In this document: positions 18,352 to 27,364 of the stretch, in pieces
Layout of the letters: the number at the start of each line of letters is the position of its first letter
How positions within the stretch are numbered: the first letter of the stretch is position 1
Origin: Alteromonadaceae bacterium
GTDB taxonomy: Bacteria; Pseudomonadota; Gammaproteobacteria; Enterobacterales; Alteromonadaceae
Reading direction: 5' to 3'
Assembly: GCA_014872785.1 (NCBI GenBank)
Contig: WKFJ01000002.1
Span: 1 to 33,727 of the forward strand
DNA: 33,727 bases
Translations under genes and position numbers: made by a program
Notes under the pieces: model-generated
The model's database searches: none
What the model was told of the DNA's origin: nothing
The model's input: the letters and a program-made list of their open reading frames with translations, nothing else

Positions 18352-19581
18352 CTAGTCTTCTTGCGTGGCAATTTGAGCACGTTCACTAGCCCAGGCTTGG
18401 GCTTCGTTAAAACATTTTGCAACGCGGTCAGTGTCAAGTGCCACTTTTTGAGCAATAAAGTTTGCCTCATCCCATTCGGCTTTCTCTAATCGGCGAACTA
18501 AATTGATATAGTCGGCAAGCGCACCTTCACCTTTACACAGGGCATCTTTAATTTGATTTGACAGCGGCAACTTATCGACGAGGTCGTCTATGCTGGTATC
18601 CAACATTGCGTCGAGTAGAGATAACAAGCCTACTAAGAAAGCTGAGGACTTGTCTTCCTTTTGACGCGGCAATGACGCGATCGATTCACAGAATCTCGCA
18701 CGCGCCAAAGACATCACAGTTAGCTCTGCTGGTTTATCACTCTTAAACTGGGCGGTGAACATGAGTGACACGAAGCGGCGTAATTCTTGTTGTCCTATGG
18801 CCACAATTGCCTGCTTAATATTGCTGATTTCAGTTGAACGTCGAAACAGTGATGATTGGGCGTATTTGAGTAGCTTAAACGATAAGTTAACGTCAATCTC
18901 AAACGCGCGAGTGATTTTGTTTACGTTTGGTTCCGGTTCTGCCATTTCGGCCATTAATTGTGCCAATGCCATTTGCGATGGCTGCAGCGCATAGCCCTTC
19001 ATTACTTCTGGTTTACTAAAAAAGTAACCTTGGAAATAGCTGAACCCCAAATCTAACGCCGTTTGATACTCTTCATGAGTTTCAACCTTTTCTGCCAGTA
19101 ATTTTATTTGAGGGTAGGGCTTAATGGCCTTTATCACTTCCTTAACTTCATCGATCCCCATTTCCTGCCAATCAATTTTGATAATATCAGTGTAGGGATA
19201 GAAGTGTTTCCAAACCGGTTCATGGACGTAATCGTCGAGTGCAACGATGTAACCCGCTTCCTTAATTTCTTTAACAGCGGCCAATAGGCGTTTGCCTGGG
19301 CGCACAGTTTCTAGTACTTCTACTACAACTTGGTCGTTAGGTAGCATAAGTGGGTAGCGGTTAAGTAGTGTGTCGTGGGTGAAATTGAGGAAGGCAAGTT
19401 TGTTTTGAGTAAGGCTATCGAGTCCTAAGTTAGTTTGAATGCCATCGATCATCTTGGATGTGGCTTCGTCATCCCCGACGTCTGGAAATACGTTGGCAAG
19501 ACTTTCACGAAACAACAGCTCGTATGCATAAACGGATTTATTCTTATCTAAAATTGGCTGGCGTGCTGCATAAAATGCCAT
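18352..19581 (-). CDS. EAL-HDOD signalling protein (YuxH family), probably not a phosphodiesterase
   Basis: The 409-residue protein combines an N-terminal EAL-like domain (about residues 1-195) with a C-terminal HDOD domain (about 200-390). In the EAL domain the signature is YELLFRE at residues 20-26, with ELL in place of EAL, and the usual DDFG is DDYVH at 116-120, so several metal-binding and catalytic residues of c-di-GMP phosphodiesterases appear changed. Later positions such as AEKVE (163-167) and the FQGYFFSKP stretch are kept. It is probably a non-catalytic regulator acting through binding or protein contacts, like the CdgJ/YuxH proteins. A strong ribosome binding site (aaggaagg) precedes the ATG. 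It lies 108 bp after putP on the same strand. Confidence 0.9.
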   Translation of the reverse strand: MAFYAARQPILDKNKSVYAYELLFRESLANVFPDVGDDEATSKMIDGIQTNLGLDSLTQNKLAFLNFTHDTLLNRYPLMLPNDQVVVEVLETVRPGKRLLAAVKEIKEAGYIVALDDYVHEPVWKHFYPYTDIIKIDWQEMGIDEVKEVIKAIKPYPQIKLLAEKVETHEEYQTALDLGFSYFQGYFFSKPEVMKGYALQPSQMALAQLMAEMAEPEPNVNKITRAFEIDVNLSFKLLKYAQSSLFRRSTEISNIKQAIVAIGQQELRRFVSLMFTAQFKSDKPAELTVMSLARARFCESIASLPRQKEDKSSAFLVGLLSLLDAMLDTSIDDLVDKLPLSNQIKDALCKGEGALADYINLVRRLEKAEWDEANFIAQKVALDTDRVAKCFNEAQAWASERAQIATQED

Positions 19582-19689
19582 ATTCCCAATCCTTCCTTAA
19601 TTACCTTTTAACGCCGCTCAATAATACGTTTTTTAATTAGATTAAAAAGCCTAATTCTACAATTTATTGAGCATCTCCTGGTTTTCTCT

Positions 19690-21189
19690 TTAGCTTACCT
19701 TCAAGGATGCTAATTTTTGCATCATGCTATCAAATTTTGATTGCACGTCATTGCTTACTGGTGCCGTGCATTTGGACACCAATATGATGGCCAAAGATGA
19801 TGCGATAAAGCCAGGCACGATTTCATACATCCAAGCACTTGCGGCTTGTCCATTGATGTTGATGGGACCATAAATCCATACCAAAACCGTAACAGCGCCG
19901 GTTAACATACCCGCGATGGCACCTAGTCTAGTCATGCCTTGCCAAAATAAACTAAACAAAATCAGCGGCCCAAATGCTGCACCAAATCCAGCCCACGCAT
20001 TGCTTACTAAACTTAATATAGAACTGTTTCTATCATGCGCAATAATTACTGCAATAGCCGCGACTAAAAATACACTTATTCGGCTGACCGTAATCAATTC
20101 TTTTTCAGAGGCACTACGGCGCAAAAACTTCGCGTAAAGGTCACCTGCTAAGGAGCTTGATGTTACCAGCAGTTGAGATGATATCGTACTCATAATCGCT
20201 GCGAGTATCGCCGCCAGCAAGAAACCTGAAATCAAAGGATGAAATAGCGTATTGGCAAACAAAATAAAAATAGTTTCAGGGTCAGATAATACAATGTCGA
20301 ATTTTTGCACATAAGCGATACCGATTAGTCCTACGGCTAATGCACCGAGTAAAGTGACTATCATCCAACTCATACCAATTTTCATAGCAGTCGCCATATG
20401 TTCAACTTTGCTAATTGCCATAAACCGAACAATGATATGAGGTTGACCGAAATACCCTAAACCCCAAGCCATGCTGGAGATTACGCCGACAAGTGTTGCA
20501 CCAGTTAACATATTGAACGCGTTTTCGTTGACTTGAGTTGCAGTAGATATTGTCTCGCCAATGCCTCCAATTTCGGTTAAAGCCACTACAGGTACAAGAA
20601 TAAGCGCAACAAACATAATGCAACCTTGCACAAAATCGGTCAGGCTGACCGCCAAATAGCCACCAATGAGCGTATAAATAACCACAATTCCGGCGGTAAC
20701 ATAAAGTCCTATGCGATAGTCCATGGCAAATGCCGACTCGAACAGTTTGCCTCCGGCAACCACGCCAGATGTTGTGTATATCGCGAAAAAGACAATGATA
20801 ACCGCGGCAGAAATTAAGCGAAGAAGATGCGACTTATCTTCAAATCGATTTTCGAAATAATCCGGGATAGTTAAGGATGCACTTAACTCTGTGAAAACTC
20901 TCAATCTTGGCGCGACAAGTAAGTAATTGAAAAAAGCGCCAATAACAAGTCCTATTCCTATCCAGCTGCTGGAGAGCCCTGTTAAATACATGGCGCCAGG
21001 TAAACCCATGAGCATCCAACCGCTCATGTCTGAGGCTCCAGCGGAAAGCGCGGTTACTCGTGGTCCAACTTGCCGCCCGCCCAAGAGGTAACCATCAATA
21101 CTGTTGTCTGCCGTTCGAAATGCAAACAGACCGATGGCAATCATGAGGATAAAATACAAAGAGAGTGAAACGAGTATAAATGGATCCAT
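19690..21189 (-). CDS. putP: Sodium/proline symporter PutP
   Basis: PutP imports proline with sodium across the inner membrane. The 499-residue protein (E. coli 502) is almost entirely hydrophobic segments with the LeuT/SSS fold length of about 13 helices. It retains the family's key N-terminal stretch TALSAGASDMSGW, with Asp54 matching E. coli Asp55 of the sodium site, and MSTISSQLLVTSS with the serine/threonine cluster of helix 9. The glycine-rich YLLGGRQVGP segment before it also matches. The sodium dependence suits a marine organism. No putA gene is present in the window. It follows the strong terminator at 21292-21317, so it probably has its own promoter in the about 100 bp upstream, which I could not place with confidence. 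Confidence 0.95.
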   Translation of the reverse strand: MDPFILVSLSLYFILMIAIGLFAFRTADNSIDGYLLGGRQVGPRVTALSAGASDMSGWMLMGLPGAMYLTGLSSSWIGIGLVIGAFFNYLLVAPRLRVFTELSASLTIPDYFENRFEDKSHLLRLISAAVIIVFFAIYTTSGVVAGGKLFESAFAMDYRIGLYVTAGIVVIYTLIGGYLAVSLTDFVQGCIMFVALILVPVVALTEIGGIGETISTATQVNENAFNMLTGATLVGVISSMAWGLGYFGQPHIIVRFMAISKVEHMATAMKIGMSWMIVTLLGALAVGLIGIAYVQKFDIVLSDPETIFILFANTLFHPLISGFLLAAILAAIMSTISSQLLVTSSSLAGDLYAKFLRRSASEKELITVSRISVFLVAAIAVIIAHDRNSSILSLVSNAWAGFGAAFGPLILFSLFWQGMTRLGAIAGMLTGAVTVLVWIYGPININGQAASAWMYEIVPGFIASSLAIILVSKCTAPVSNDVQSKFDSMMQKLASLKVS

Positions 21190-21291
21190 AGCTGTTACTG
21201 TTTTTATTATTGTTGTTGTCCCGCCGTTATAATGGCATTTTTGAGGGGGAGGGGTCTAGCGCCTTGTTACTATTGCACTGTCTGTTCAAAC

Positions 21292-21317
21292 AAAAACACC
21301 GCCGAAGCGGTGTTTTT
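21292..21317 (-). terminator. Rho-independent terminator after the sigma/anti-sigma pair
   Basis: A perfect 11-bp stem (aaaaacaccgc / gcggtgttttt) closes a four-base loop, which reads TTCG on the minus strand, an especially stable tetraloop. T runs flank it on both strands (five on the minus, seven on the plus), so it could work in both directions. It begins 11 bases after the stop of the DUF3379 gene and separates that operon from putP. Confidence 0.92.
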
Positions 21318-21327
21318 TTAATATAGA

Positions 21328-22083
21328 TTAGGCAGAAAACCGGAAGTGTTTCAGCAGTTTTTCATGTTTGTCCGCTACCTTCATTTCCTTATCACTAATA
21401 ATGGTTAGATCAGCGGTTTGCATTGACCAACTTGAGCCCTCGTATTTGTCGTCGCTAAATGAATTGTCGATGGCTCTGTCTAAATCCTTGGGCGTAATGA
21501 ACATAGTTACTTTACCAAAATCGGTTTCGACTACCATGTGCAAGCTCTTTTGTTTTTCGAAAAAGCAATAGTTAGCAAACGTCACGCGACCAAACTTAGC
21601 CATCAATTCACCGCCAAATGTTGCAAGCTTAGCATTGACGTCTTCAAGACTAACATTGCCATCCAGTTGCATTGCATAATCTGCTTCATGGTAAACATGC
21701 GCGAGCGCAATTTCAGTCCCGGTTTCAACAACCGGTTGGTTTTGCAGCATGGTGAAACTCAAGCCCAGAGCGAAGGCAACCGAAGCGGCAAGTGCTAGCT
21801 GAACAAAATTGTTCCTTTTCCTACTTGTGATCGGTACAACTTTCTCACTTTGAGATGACGTTGACTCATCTACCGTTTCTTGCTGCAAAGGAATATTCAT
21901 TAACGAAGCCATTAAACCCTCTGGCACATCAACTTGCGCTGTTTCGCGCAGGTTTTTGTCAAAGGCCTGATATTCGCTTTGTAACTGTTCAAGTTCAGCA
22001 TTACCTTCTATTTTGTCGGTAACTGTGCTGTCACTTGTGAAAGGTTCCACCAGTAATGCTTGGCGAAACTCTGCATCATTCAT
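21328..22083 (-). CDS. DUF3379 membrane protein, probable anti-sigma factor
   Basis: The 251-residue protein starts with a soluble acidic part (about residues 1-88), containing a conserved-looking VDVPEGLMASLMNIPLQQ segment. A single transmembrane helix follows at about 93-112, and a likely periplasmic domain of about 140 residues contains one cysteine. The architecture of cytoplasmic N-terminus, one helix and outer domain, together with its place 16 bp after a sigma factor gene, fits a membrane anti-sigma factor. By sequence it matches the DUF3379 family, which I recall being paired with ECF-like sigma factors in Alteromonadales and Shewanella. I see no clear ZAS zinc motif. A good Shine-Dalgarno (ggag) precedes the ATG. 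Confidence 0.78.
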   Translation of the reverse strand: MNDAEFRQALLVEPFTSDSTVTDKIEGNAELEQLQSEYQAFDKNLRETAQVDVPEGLMASLMNIPLQQETVDESTSSQSEKVVPITSRKRNNFVQLALAASVAFALGLSFTMLQNQPVVETGTEIALAHVYHEADYAMQLDGNVSLEDVNAKLATFGGELMAKFGRVTFANYCFFEKQKSLHMVVETDFGKVTMFITPKDLDRAIDNSFSDDKYEGSSWSMQTADLTIISDKEMKVADKHEKLLKHFRFSA

Positions 22084-22099
22084 TGGAAAACTCCATTCT

Positions 22100-22636
22100 T
22101 TAAATCTCTTTATCCAGCGCGTCTTTTAATTGGTTACGCGCGCGGAACAATCTTGTCATGACCGTATTTTTGTTAAGTTGCAGCTGGTTTGCGATCTCTT
22201 CTCCATTGAAGCCAAAAATGACTTGGAGCATGAGTGGTTCGCGATACTCTTCACTCAAATTGGCCATTAATCCGCGCAATTCATTATGCTCTAGCTGCGT
22301 TTCATAGCCTGGTTGTTCGTCCGCCAGAGACACATCATCCATGTCTACTAAATCAAATTGCTTGCGCTCGAAACGCCTTGCATTCTCGCGGCGCAATATT
22401 GTAATTAGCCACGCTTTGGCGGCCTTTTCATCCTTGAGCGAATCGAGTGATTTCCAGGCGCGTAAAAAAGTCTCTTGCACAATATCTTCAGCGACAGCTT
22501 TATCTTTTACTAGCCAATATGCGTAGCGATAGATGTCACCGTGCAACTCGCGCACGAGTCGCTCGTATCGCACTTGCTTTTGCTTTATATCTCCAGAGAC
22601 CGATGGAGTTTCATTTTGATTTCGTGATGTCGTCAC
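22100..22636 (-). CDS. ECF-like sigma-70 family RNA polymerase sigma factor
   Basis: The 178-residue protein has only sigma regions 2 and 4. Region 2 covers about residues 28-100 and includes the core-binding stretch DIYRYAYWLVKDKAVAEDIVQETFLRAW. Region 4 covers about 125-175, with a helix-turn-helix around GFNGEEIANQLQLNKNTVMTRLFRAR. The predicted role is to direct RNA polymerase to a small regulon until released from the neighbouring anti-sigma protein. The start is a GTG at 22636 without an obvious ribosome binding site. No in-frame ATG is available before region 2, so GTG is the best choice. It lies 171 bp after batD on the same strand, so it may be transcribed separately from, or together with, the bat genes. 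Confidence 0.93.
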   Translation of the reverse strand: MTTSRNQNETPSVSGDIKQKQVRYERLVRELHGDIYRYAYWLVKDKAVAEDIVQETFLRAWKSLDSLKDEKAAKAWLITILRRENARRFERKQFDLVDMDDVSLADEQPGYETQLEHNELRGLMANLSEEYREPLMLQVIFGFNGEEIANQLQLNKNTVMTRLFRARNQLKDALDKEI

Positions 22637-22765
22637 AATTTTTAGGGATTTGTTATATTTTCGTGATTTTTGTAGTGAAGACTTTACACAACACTCGGGT
22701 TCAAGGCAATTTGCCAGACTCGCTTGGTAAAGTCATTTATTTGATTGTACAGAGCTTTTCAGGTT

Positions 22766-22795
22766 TTACTAAAAATTTTCTACTGCCATTGTCAA
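22766..22795 (-). promoter_or_regulatory. Weak candidate promoter for the sigma factor gene
   Basis: On the minus strand a perfect -35 box TTGACA (plus positions 22790-22795) is followed after 18 bp by a poor -10 box TAGTAA (22766-22771), about 130 bases before the GTG start. Closer to the gene, a GAAC...TCT pair about 17 bp apart could instead be an autoregulated ECF-type promoter, but it matches poorly. Neither is certain. Confidence 0.25.
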
Positions 22796-22807
22796 AATTA
22801 AATCAAG

Positions 22808-24490
22808 CTAGTTCGGATAGAGCTCTGCTAGCTTTTTGTCGTCAGTACTCTTTTCTTTGCGTATTTCTTTGTGCAAGCGTTGTAATTCATTCAATAACGG
22901 CTTAGCTGACCACGCACCATTTTCGGCCTCACCATATTGGTGTTTATGCATTTCATTTATCAGTGTCGAGAGCTCCTGGCTGTTCACTAGACGCAGCAGA
23001 CTGCTCAGCGACGCTTGCGGTTGTTGATAATGCACTCGCAGCCATGCTTCCAATAGACTGTTTACTTCAGCCACAGCAACAGATTTTTTCATTAACGCTT
23101 TTTGCAAACTTGCCCAGGAGTCGGTAGAGCGATTCGAGGTCGACGCTTTTTTCTCTGGAATTTGGCGTTGCTTATTGCTTTGCCACCAGGCAACCAAAGT
23201 GCTAACCCATAGCAGTAATAGAATCCAACTACTTAGCGACCACCAATTAGGTGTCATTACAGGAGATGAAGGTGAAATAACCGGAGTTGCCTGTTCGGGC
23301 GTTGTTTCTGCTTGAACCGGCAGGTTGGCGGTAGCAATTTGTGCTTCACTGATAGTGAGTGTTTTTGCTGGCAATGTGGCGTATTCAGTGTTTTTGGTCT
23401 TTACGTTAAACCAGGGAACTTTGACCTCTGGCACAACAAATTCGCCTGCTTCATTGGCAATGAGTGCTACGGTTTCGGTGCGTTGAGAGACGAAGGTACC
23501 ATTTCGCTGCACTGTGGTAGTATTAGCCTGCTCCGGGTAAGCCTTAAATGCTGCGGTGTATTGGCTGTTGATCTCGGGTAATTGCTCTTCCACAACTCCT
23601 ACTGCAGTTAGGGTTATAGTGCGAGTAATCGGGGCACCAACTTCGATGCGCTCGTCATCTGCCATTTGCCACTCTTCGTTTAGTGCGACATATTCACTCG
23701 GAAGCCAATGATGTGGATAGTCCTCAGGCATGGGAAGAATACGGATATCCCTATTTTTGGCTACGCGACTTACCGTTTTGGTTTTGTTAAAAAAGCTAAA
23801 TGATTGACGGCCACTATCAATAACTTCACCCTCAAAGTATGGGCCTTTTATGACGAAGTTACCGCTTCGATTGGGAATAATGGCAAACACTCTTTCTACA
23901 ATGCGGTAGCGTTTGCCATTGATAATATCGGTATACTCCTTGTCATTACCTACTTGCCTAATATCGGCATCTTTAACTTCCGGCTGGGACAAAGAACCTC
24001 GTTGTAAATCAAATGCTAGATGCAGTTTTACTGTGTAGCGGATTTGCTGCTGAATATAGGCTTCTTCTAAATCTACTTCGGTGGTGATGAATAAATCGTT
24101 AGCGACGTTTTTACTGGCAGAAGCAGGTAAGACGCTAATTTGGATTGGCGAGGTTGTTTGTCCTGCAACGTTGAGCGACGGAATTGTGTATTGACCTGGT
24201 TGGCGAGGGATCAATGTTGTCGTCCATTTAGTAGTTTTGCTGACGTCGAAATTCACCATACTGGTTTGTCTACTCACGCTGGTGCGTCCTACCACAAAGT
24301 CTTGCAGCAGGGGAGAGCTATCAAAGGCATCAGCTGATACGTCATCGTTCGCGGTAATTTCTAAGCGAAAAGATTCCTCAATCGTGATTGGGTTTTTATC
24401 AACCACGGCGGTTACTTCTGTCACTGCCGCATGTGGCGTTCCAATAGTCGCTAGCAGTAGTAGTAATGTTGTAAACGTTATTGCTCTCAT
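22808..24490 (-). CDS. batD: BatD-like membrane-anchored exported protein
   Basis: The 560-residue protein has a signal peptide (hydrophobic residues 3-17, likely cleaved near the PHAAV at 19-23). A long periplasmic part built of repeated beta-rich segments follows, then a single transmembrane helix at about 416-436 and a cytoplasmic tail of about 120 residues. This layout and its place at the end of a MoxR/VWA operon identify it as BatD (aerotolerance family). The periplasmic region resembles the tandem immunoglobulin-like folds of that family. The molecular role is unknown; it may sense or remodel something in the envelope. It starts 19 bp after the batB stop, with aagg as a ribosome binding site, and is the last gene of the cluster. 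Confidence 0.88.
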   Translation of the reverse strand: MRAITFTTLLLLLATIGTPHAAVTEVTAVVDKNPITIEESFRLEITANDDVSADAFDSSPLLQDFVVGRTSVSRQTSMVNFDVSKTTKWTTTLIPRQPGQYTIPSLNVAGQTTSPIQISVLPASASKNVANDLFITTEVDLEEAYIQQQIRYTVKLHLAFDLQRGSLSQPEVKDADIRQVGNDKEYTDIINGKRYRIVERVFAIIPNRSGNFVIKGPYFEGEVIDSGRQSFSFFNKTKTVSRVAKNRDIRILPMPEDYPHHWLPSEYVALNEEWQMADDERIEVGAPITRTITLTAVGVVEEQLPEINSQYTAAFKAYPEQANTTTVQRNGTFVSQRTETVALIANEAGEFVVPEVKVPWFNVKTKNTEYATLPAKTLTISEAQIATANLPVQAETTPEQATPVISPSSPVMTPNWWSLSSWILLLLWVSTLVAWWQSNKQRQIPEKKASTSNRSTDSWASLQKALMKKSVAVAEVNSLLEAWLRVHYQQPQASLSSLLRLVNSQELSTLINEMHKHQYGEAENGAWSAKPLLNELQRLHKEIRKEKSTDDKKLAELYPN

Positions 24491-24509
24491 TGCTTAAACC
24501 TTATTCTCG

Positions 24510-26384
24510 CTACCAGTCTTTTTTGTTGTTGCTGGGGACTTGCTGTCTTCTGCGCTTTTGTTGTTCCAGCTGCATTTTTCTTTGTAGCAAATACGCCGGA
24601 TCAGCATTTATCTTGCGTAACAGCCTTTCCATCTTTTGCATTTGTTCTTTTTGCTCTTCGGTCAATTCAGCCTCTTGCGGTGCAGCAGCTTCAGCCTCTT
24701 TTTCGGCTCCCTCTGACTCTTCCTGTTGAGTATCTTGTTGCTGCTGTTCAGCGTTTTCTTGTTGTTCCTCGCCTTGTTGTTGCGATTCACTTTCTTGCTG
24801 CTGTGAATCTGATTGTTCTGACTCACTTTGAGAGTCTTGAGACTCGGAATCTTGATTTTGTTGCTGGGGATCTGACTGTTCGCCTTGCTCGCCATCTTGC
24901 GACTGTGAATCTTGAGAGTCATTTTGCTGGCTTTCTTGATCTTGATTCTCTTGAGATTCGTTCTCATCCTCAGATTCAGAGTCACCTTGGTTCTGCTGAT
25001 CATTCTGCTGCATCAAGTCTTCCAAGAGTTTTTTATTTGCGGCTGCGTCTTCATTGTTTGGATCCAACTCCAACGCTCTTTCATAGGCTGCAATGGCAGA
25101 GGCAAACTCTTGTTGCTTCGCCAAAGCATTGCCGAGGTTGTAGTTAGACTCGGAAGTGTCGAATTGCGCAAATTCACTGGCCGCTTGTTCGAAATTGCCA
25201 TTTCGATAGTGTGATGAACCGCGCCACAATGGGTCTTCAAATCGTTCGGCTGCGGTCGCAAAATCTTCTTTATTGAACGCCTGCATGCCCTGTTGGTCTT
25301 TGCGTTGCCACATGTCTTGCCACCAATTGGCATGAGCCGGTTGTTGGTATAGCGGCAGCAATATCAATAAACCGACAGTTAACACACCGCGACGGAAGCT
25401 GTATGCAGCAATAGGTAATAGTAGTAACAACAAGTATGGACCCATTTCTTTCCATTGGTCGCCAAAGCTGTCTTCTTCCTGAGTTTCTTCTGCCTGTTCA
25501 TACAGTAAGGTTGGTTCAGATAAGAATTCGATGTCCTTATCGTCGGCTTGAATCGTAATGTAACGTCCAGAGCCTTGCGCTAGTGCCGTCAAATTGGCGA
25601 CAGGCAGTTTGGGAATAACAACCGCACCATTGTTGTCTTTTAAGAATTCGCCCGATGATAATTTAATTGGAGAGCCTTGTTCTGTGCCAACACCCATGAC
25701 TCTTAAGTTAAAATCGGTAGCCGACAACATCTTTCTCAGAGGAGCAACCTCAGACAATTCAATACCATCGGTAATAAGATATATGTCGCCTTTTTTATAG
25801 CCAGCGTTATTCAACAGGGCAAAGGCTTCTTCCATAGCATATATAGGTTCACTTCCTGACGTCGGCATAATCTCAGGACTAAGGCTAGGGATTAATGCCG
25901 TTAAATTTTGTACATCCGCGGTTAATGGACTAATCACGAACGCGTCACCCGCATAAGCTACCAAACCCACTTCGCCTTCGCTGACCTTGTTCAACAAATC
26001 AATCGCTTTGAATTTAGCTCGACTTAATCTATTTGGTGCAATATCGGTAGAGCGCATAGACAATGACATATCCATAACGATCACTTTGCCCTGATTAACT
26101 TGATATACAGGTTGCGGCAACCTTTCCCATGTCGGTCCTGCCAGCGCTAAACAGGTTAATAGCCAAGCCACTAATAATAAATTCATAGGTGGAAGATTGC
26201 GGCCAATATTTTTATCGCTAATTAAATGTTGATAAAGATGATTCGCCAGTACGCTCTGCCATCCACTTTGCGCCTTTAACTTGCGTTTTATAAAGAGCGT
26301 TACGGCTAGCAATGGAATGAAAGCAAGCAACCAATAGGGTCTCAAAAAATGAAAGTTATCGAGAATTTCAACAAATGACATCAT
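24510..26384 (-). CDS. batB: BatB/BatC fusion: VWA membrane protein with TPR and Gln/Glu/Ser-rich tail
   Basis: The 624-residue protein has two N-terminal transmembrane helices (about 13-32 and 66-83) and a von Willebrand A domain at about 100-270. The VWA MIDAS is DMSLSM (Asp105, Ser107, Ser109), with LITDG at about 203-207. One or two further helices lie at about 315-348, TPR repeats at about 385-455, and a very long low-complexity stretch rich in Gln, Ser, Glu and Asp spans 459-575. A basic C-terminus ends the protein. VWA plus TPR corresponds to separate BatB and BatC proteins of Bacteroides joined in one chain, an arrangement common in gammaproteobacteria. The start overlaps the batA stop (ATGA). 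The VWA domain should bind a metal ion and a protein ligand on the periplasmic or cytoplasmic face, which I cannot settle. Confidence 0.9.
   Translation of the reverse strand: MMSFVEILDNFHFLRPYWLLAFIPLLAVTLFIKRKLKAQSGWQSVLANHLYQHLISDKNIGRNLPPMNLLLVAWLLTCLALAGPTWERLPQPVYQVNQGKVIVMDMSLSMRSTDIAPNRLSRAKFKAIDLLNKVSEGEVGLVAYAGDAFVISPLTADVQNLTALIPSLSPEIMPTSGSEPIYAMEEAFALLNNAGYKKGDIYLITDGIELSEVAPLRKMLSATDFNLRVMGVGTEQGSPIKLSSGEFLKDNNGAVVIPKLPVANLTALAQGSGRYITIQADDKDIEFLSEPTLLYEQAEETQEEDSFGDQWKEMGPYLLLLLLPIAAYSFRRGVLTVGLLILLPLYQQPAHANWWQDMWQRKDQQGMQAFNKEDFATAAERFEDPLWRGSSHYRNGNFEQAASEFAQFDTSESNYNLGNALAKQQEFASAIAAYERALELDPNNEDAAANKKLLEDLMQQNDQQNQGDSESEDENESQENQDQESQQNDSQDSQSQDGEQGEQSDPQQQNQDSESQDSQSESEQSDSQQQESESQQQGEEQQENAEQQQQDTQQEESEGAEKEAEAAAPQEAELTEEQKEQMQKMERLLRKINADPAYLLQRKMQLEQQKRRRQQVPSNNKKDW
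24660..25010 (-). repeat. Low-complexity Gln/Ser/Glu/Asp-rich coding tract in batB
   Basis: About 117 codons (residues 459-575) use almost only Gln, Ser, Glu, Asp and Asn, with irregular SQDSQ, ESQ and QQQ units and no fixed period. The encoded segment is acidic and surely disordered. Such tracts expand and shrink easily, so length variation between strains is expected. Other reading frames stay open here simply because of the biased composition. Confidence 0.85.
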
Positions 26385-27364
26385 TGCTTTCCTCGACTAA
26401 AAAGGGGAACCAATGCCATGGCAAAACTAAGCAATAGCGCTGCGCCCAGGGGATAATAAAATAAAGCTTGCAATGGCCGCATCTGACGAGATTCTCTTTC
26501 TACTGGTTCCAACTCATCTAAAATAGCGTAAATCTGTTGTAACGATTCCGTGTCTCTAGCGCGAAAATAACGCCCCCCTGTGGACTGAGCCAGATCTGTT
26601 AGCATATCTTCATCTAGGTCTTGTGAAGGGTTAACTCGTCTGTTGCCAAATAGCCCGCGTACTAACATTTGATCCGCGCCTACACCAATAGTGTAAATCT
26701 TAACGTCTTCAGCGACAGCGAGCTCTTTTGCTTGCGACGGATCAATATTTCCCGCAGTGTTTTGTCCGTCAGTAAGGAGAATTAATACGCGATTAGATTC
26801 TTCTTTCTGTTTGAATCTTTTTACCGCCAAGCCAACCGCATCACCAATGGCAGTTTGCTCGCCAACAAGTCCAATAACAGTATCGTTTAACATGTCTGAA
26901 ATGGTATTGCGGTCGTACGTCAAAGGCGTTTGTAAATAGGCGGTATCAGCAAATAGAATCAGACCAATGCGGTCGCCAACACGTCGTTGAATAAAATCCA
27001 TCAATACGTGCTTAATCATGACTAAGCGGTTTACCTGACGTCCGTTAACAGTCATGTCATCAACTTTCATGCTACCAGATAAGTCAACAGCAACCATTAG
27101 GTCTCGACCTTCCGCGGGAATGCTGACCGGTTCCCCTAACCACTGAGGACGCGCGCAGGCCAACACCAATAGCATCCATATGATGATGGCGGTAAACAAC
27201 TTAAAGCGGCCTGTACCGCCTTGTTTAGAAACAATTGACAAGCCTGCGCTTACCTTAGGTACCATCAAGGCGGCCTGTTCGGTGCGTTTTTTAGCAGGTA
27301 AAAGCCGCATTAAAAATGGCAGTGGTAACGCTGCTAATGCCCATATCCAAGCAAATTCAATCAT
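26381..27364 (-). CDS. batA: BatA-like VWA-domain membrane protein
   Basis: The 327-residue protein has transmembrane helices at about 6-22, 56-72 and 302-322, enclosing a von Willebrand A domain at about 88-285. Its MIDAS is complete: Asp94, Ser96 and Ser98 in DLSGSM, Thr171 and Asp199 in LLTDGQ. A metal-dependent protein interaction is therefore likely. It matches BatA of the aerotolerance operon by architecture and order. The stop overlaps batB (ATGA) and the start overlaps the DUF4381 gene by 8 bp, so translation of the three is coupled. BatA is thought to work with BatB and the MoxR ATPase; its substrate is unknown. Confidence 0.92.
   Translation of the reverse strand: MIEFAWIWALAALPLPFLMRLLPAKKRTEQAALMVPKVSAGLSIVSKQGGTGRFKLFTAIIIWMLLVLACARPQWLGEPVSIPAEGRDLMVAVDLSGSMKVDDMTVNGRQVNRLVMIKHVLMDFIQRRVGDRIGLILFADTAYLQTPLTYDRNTISDMLNDTVIGLVGEQTAIGDAVGLAVKRFKQKEESNRVLILLTDGQNTAGNIDPSQAKELAVAEDVKIYTIGVGADQMLVRGLFGNRRVNPSQDLDEDMLTDLAQSTGGRYFRARDTESLQQIYAILDELEPVERESRQMRPLQALFYYPLGAALLLSFAMALVPLFSRGKQ

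Noticed and set aside
22447..22905. Plus-strand frame of 152 codons across the batD-sigma intergenic region
   Set aside because: It is antisense to the 5' part of the sigma gene and the 3' end of batD, has no ribosome binding site and shows no recognisable domain.
24662..25147. Long open frames on both strands overlapping the batB low-complexity tail
   Set aside because: They are by-products of the Gln/Ser/Glu codon bias. The translations are Arg/Lys/Asn- or Leu-rich junk, and the batB frame has clear domains.
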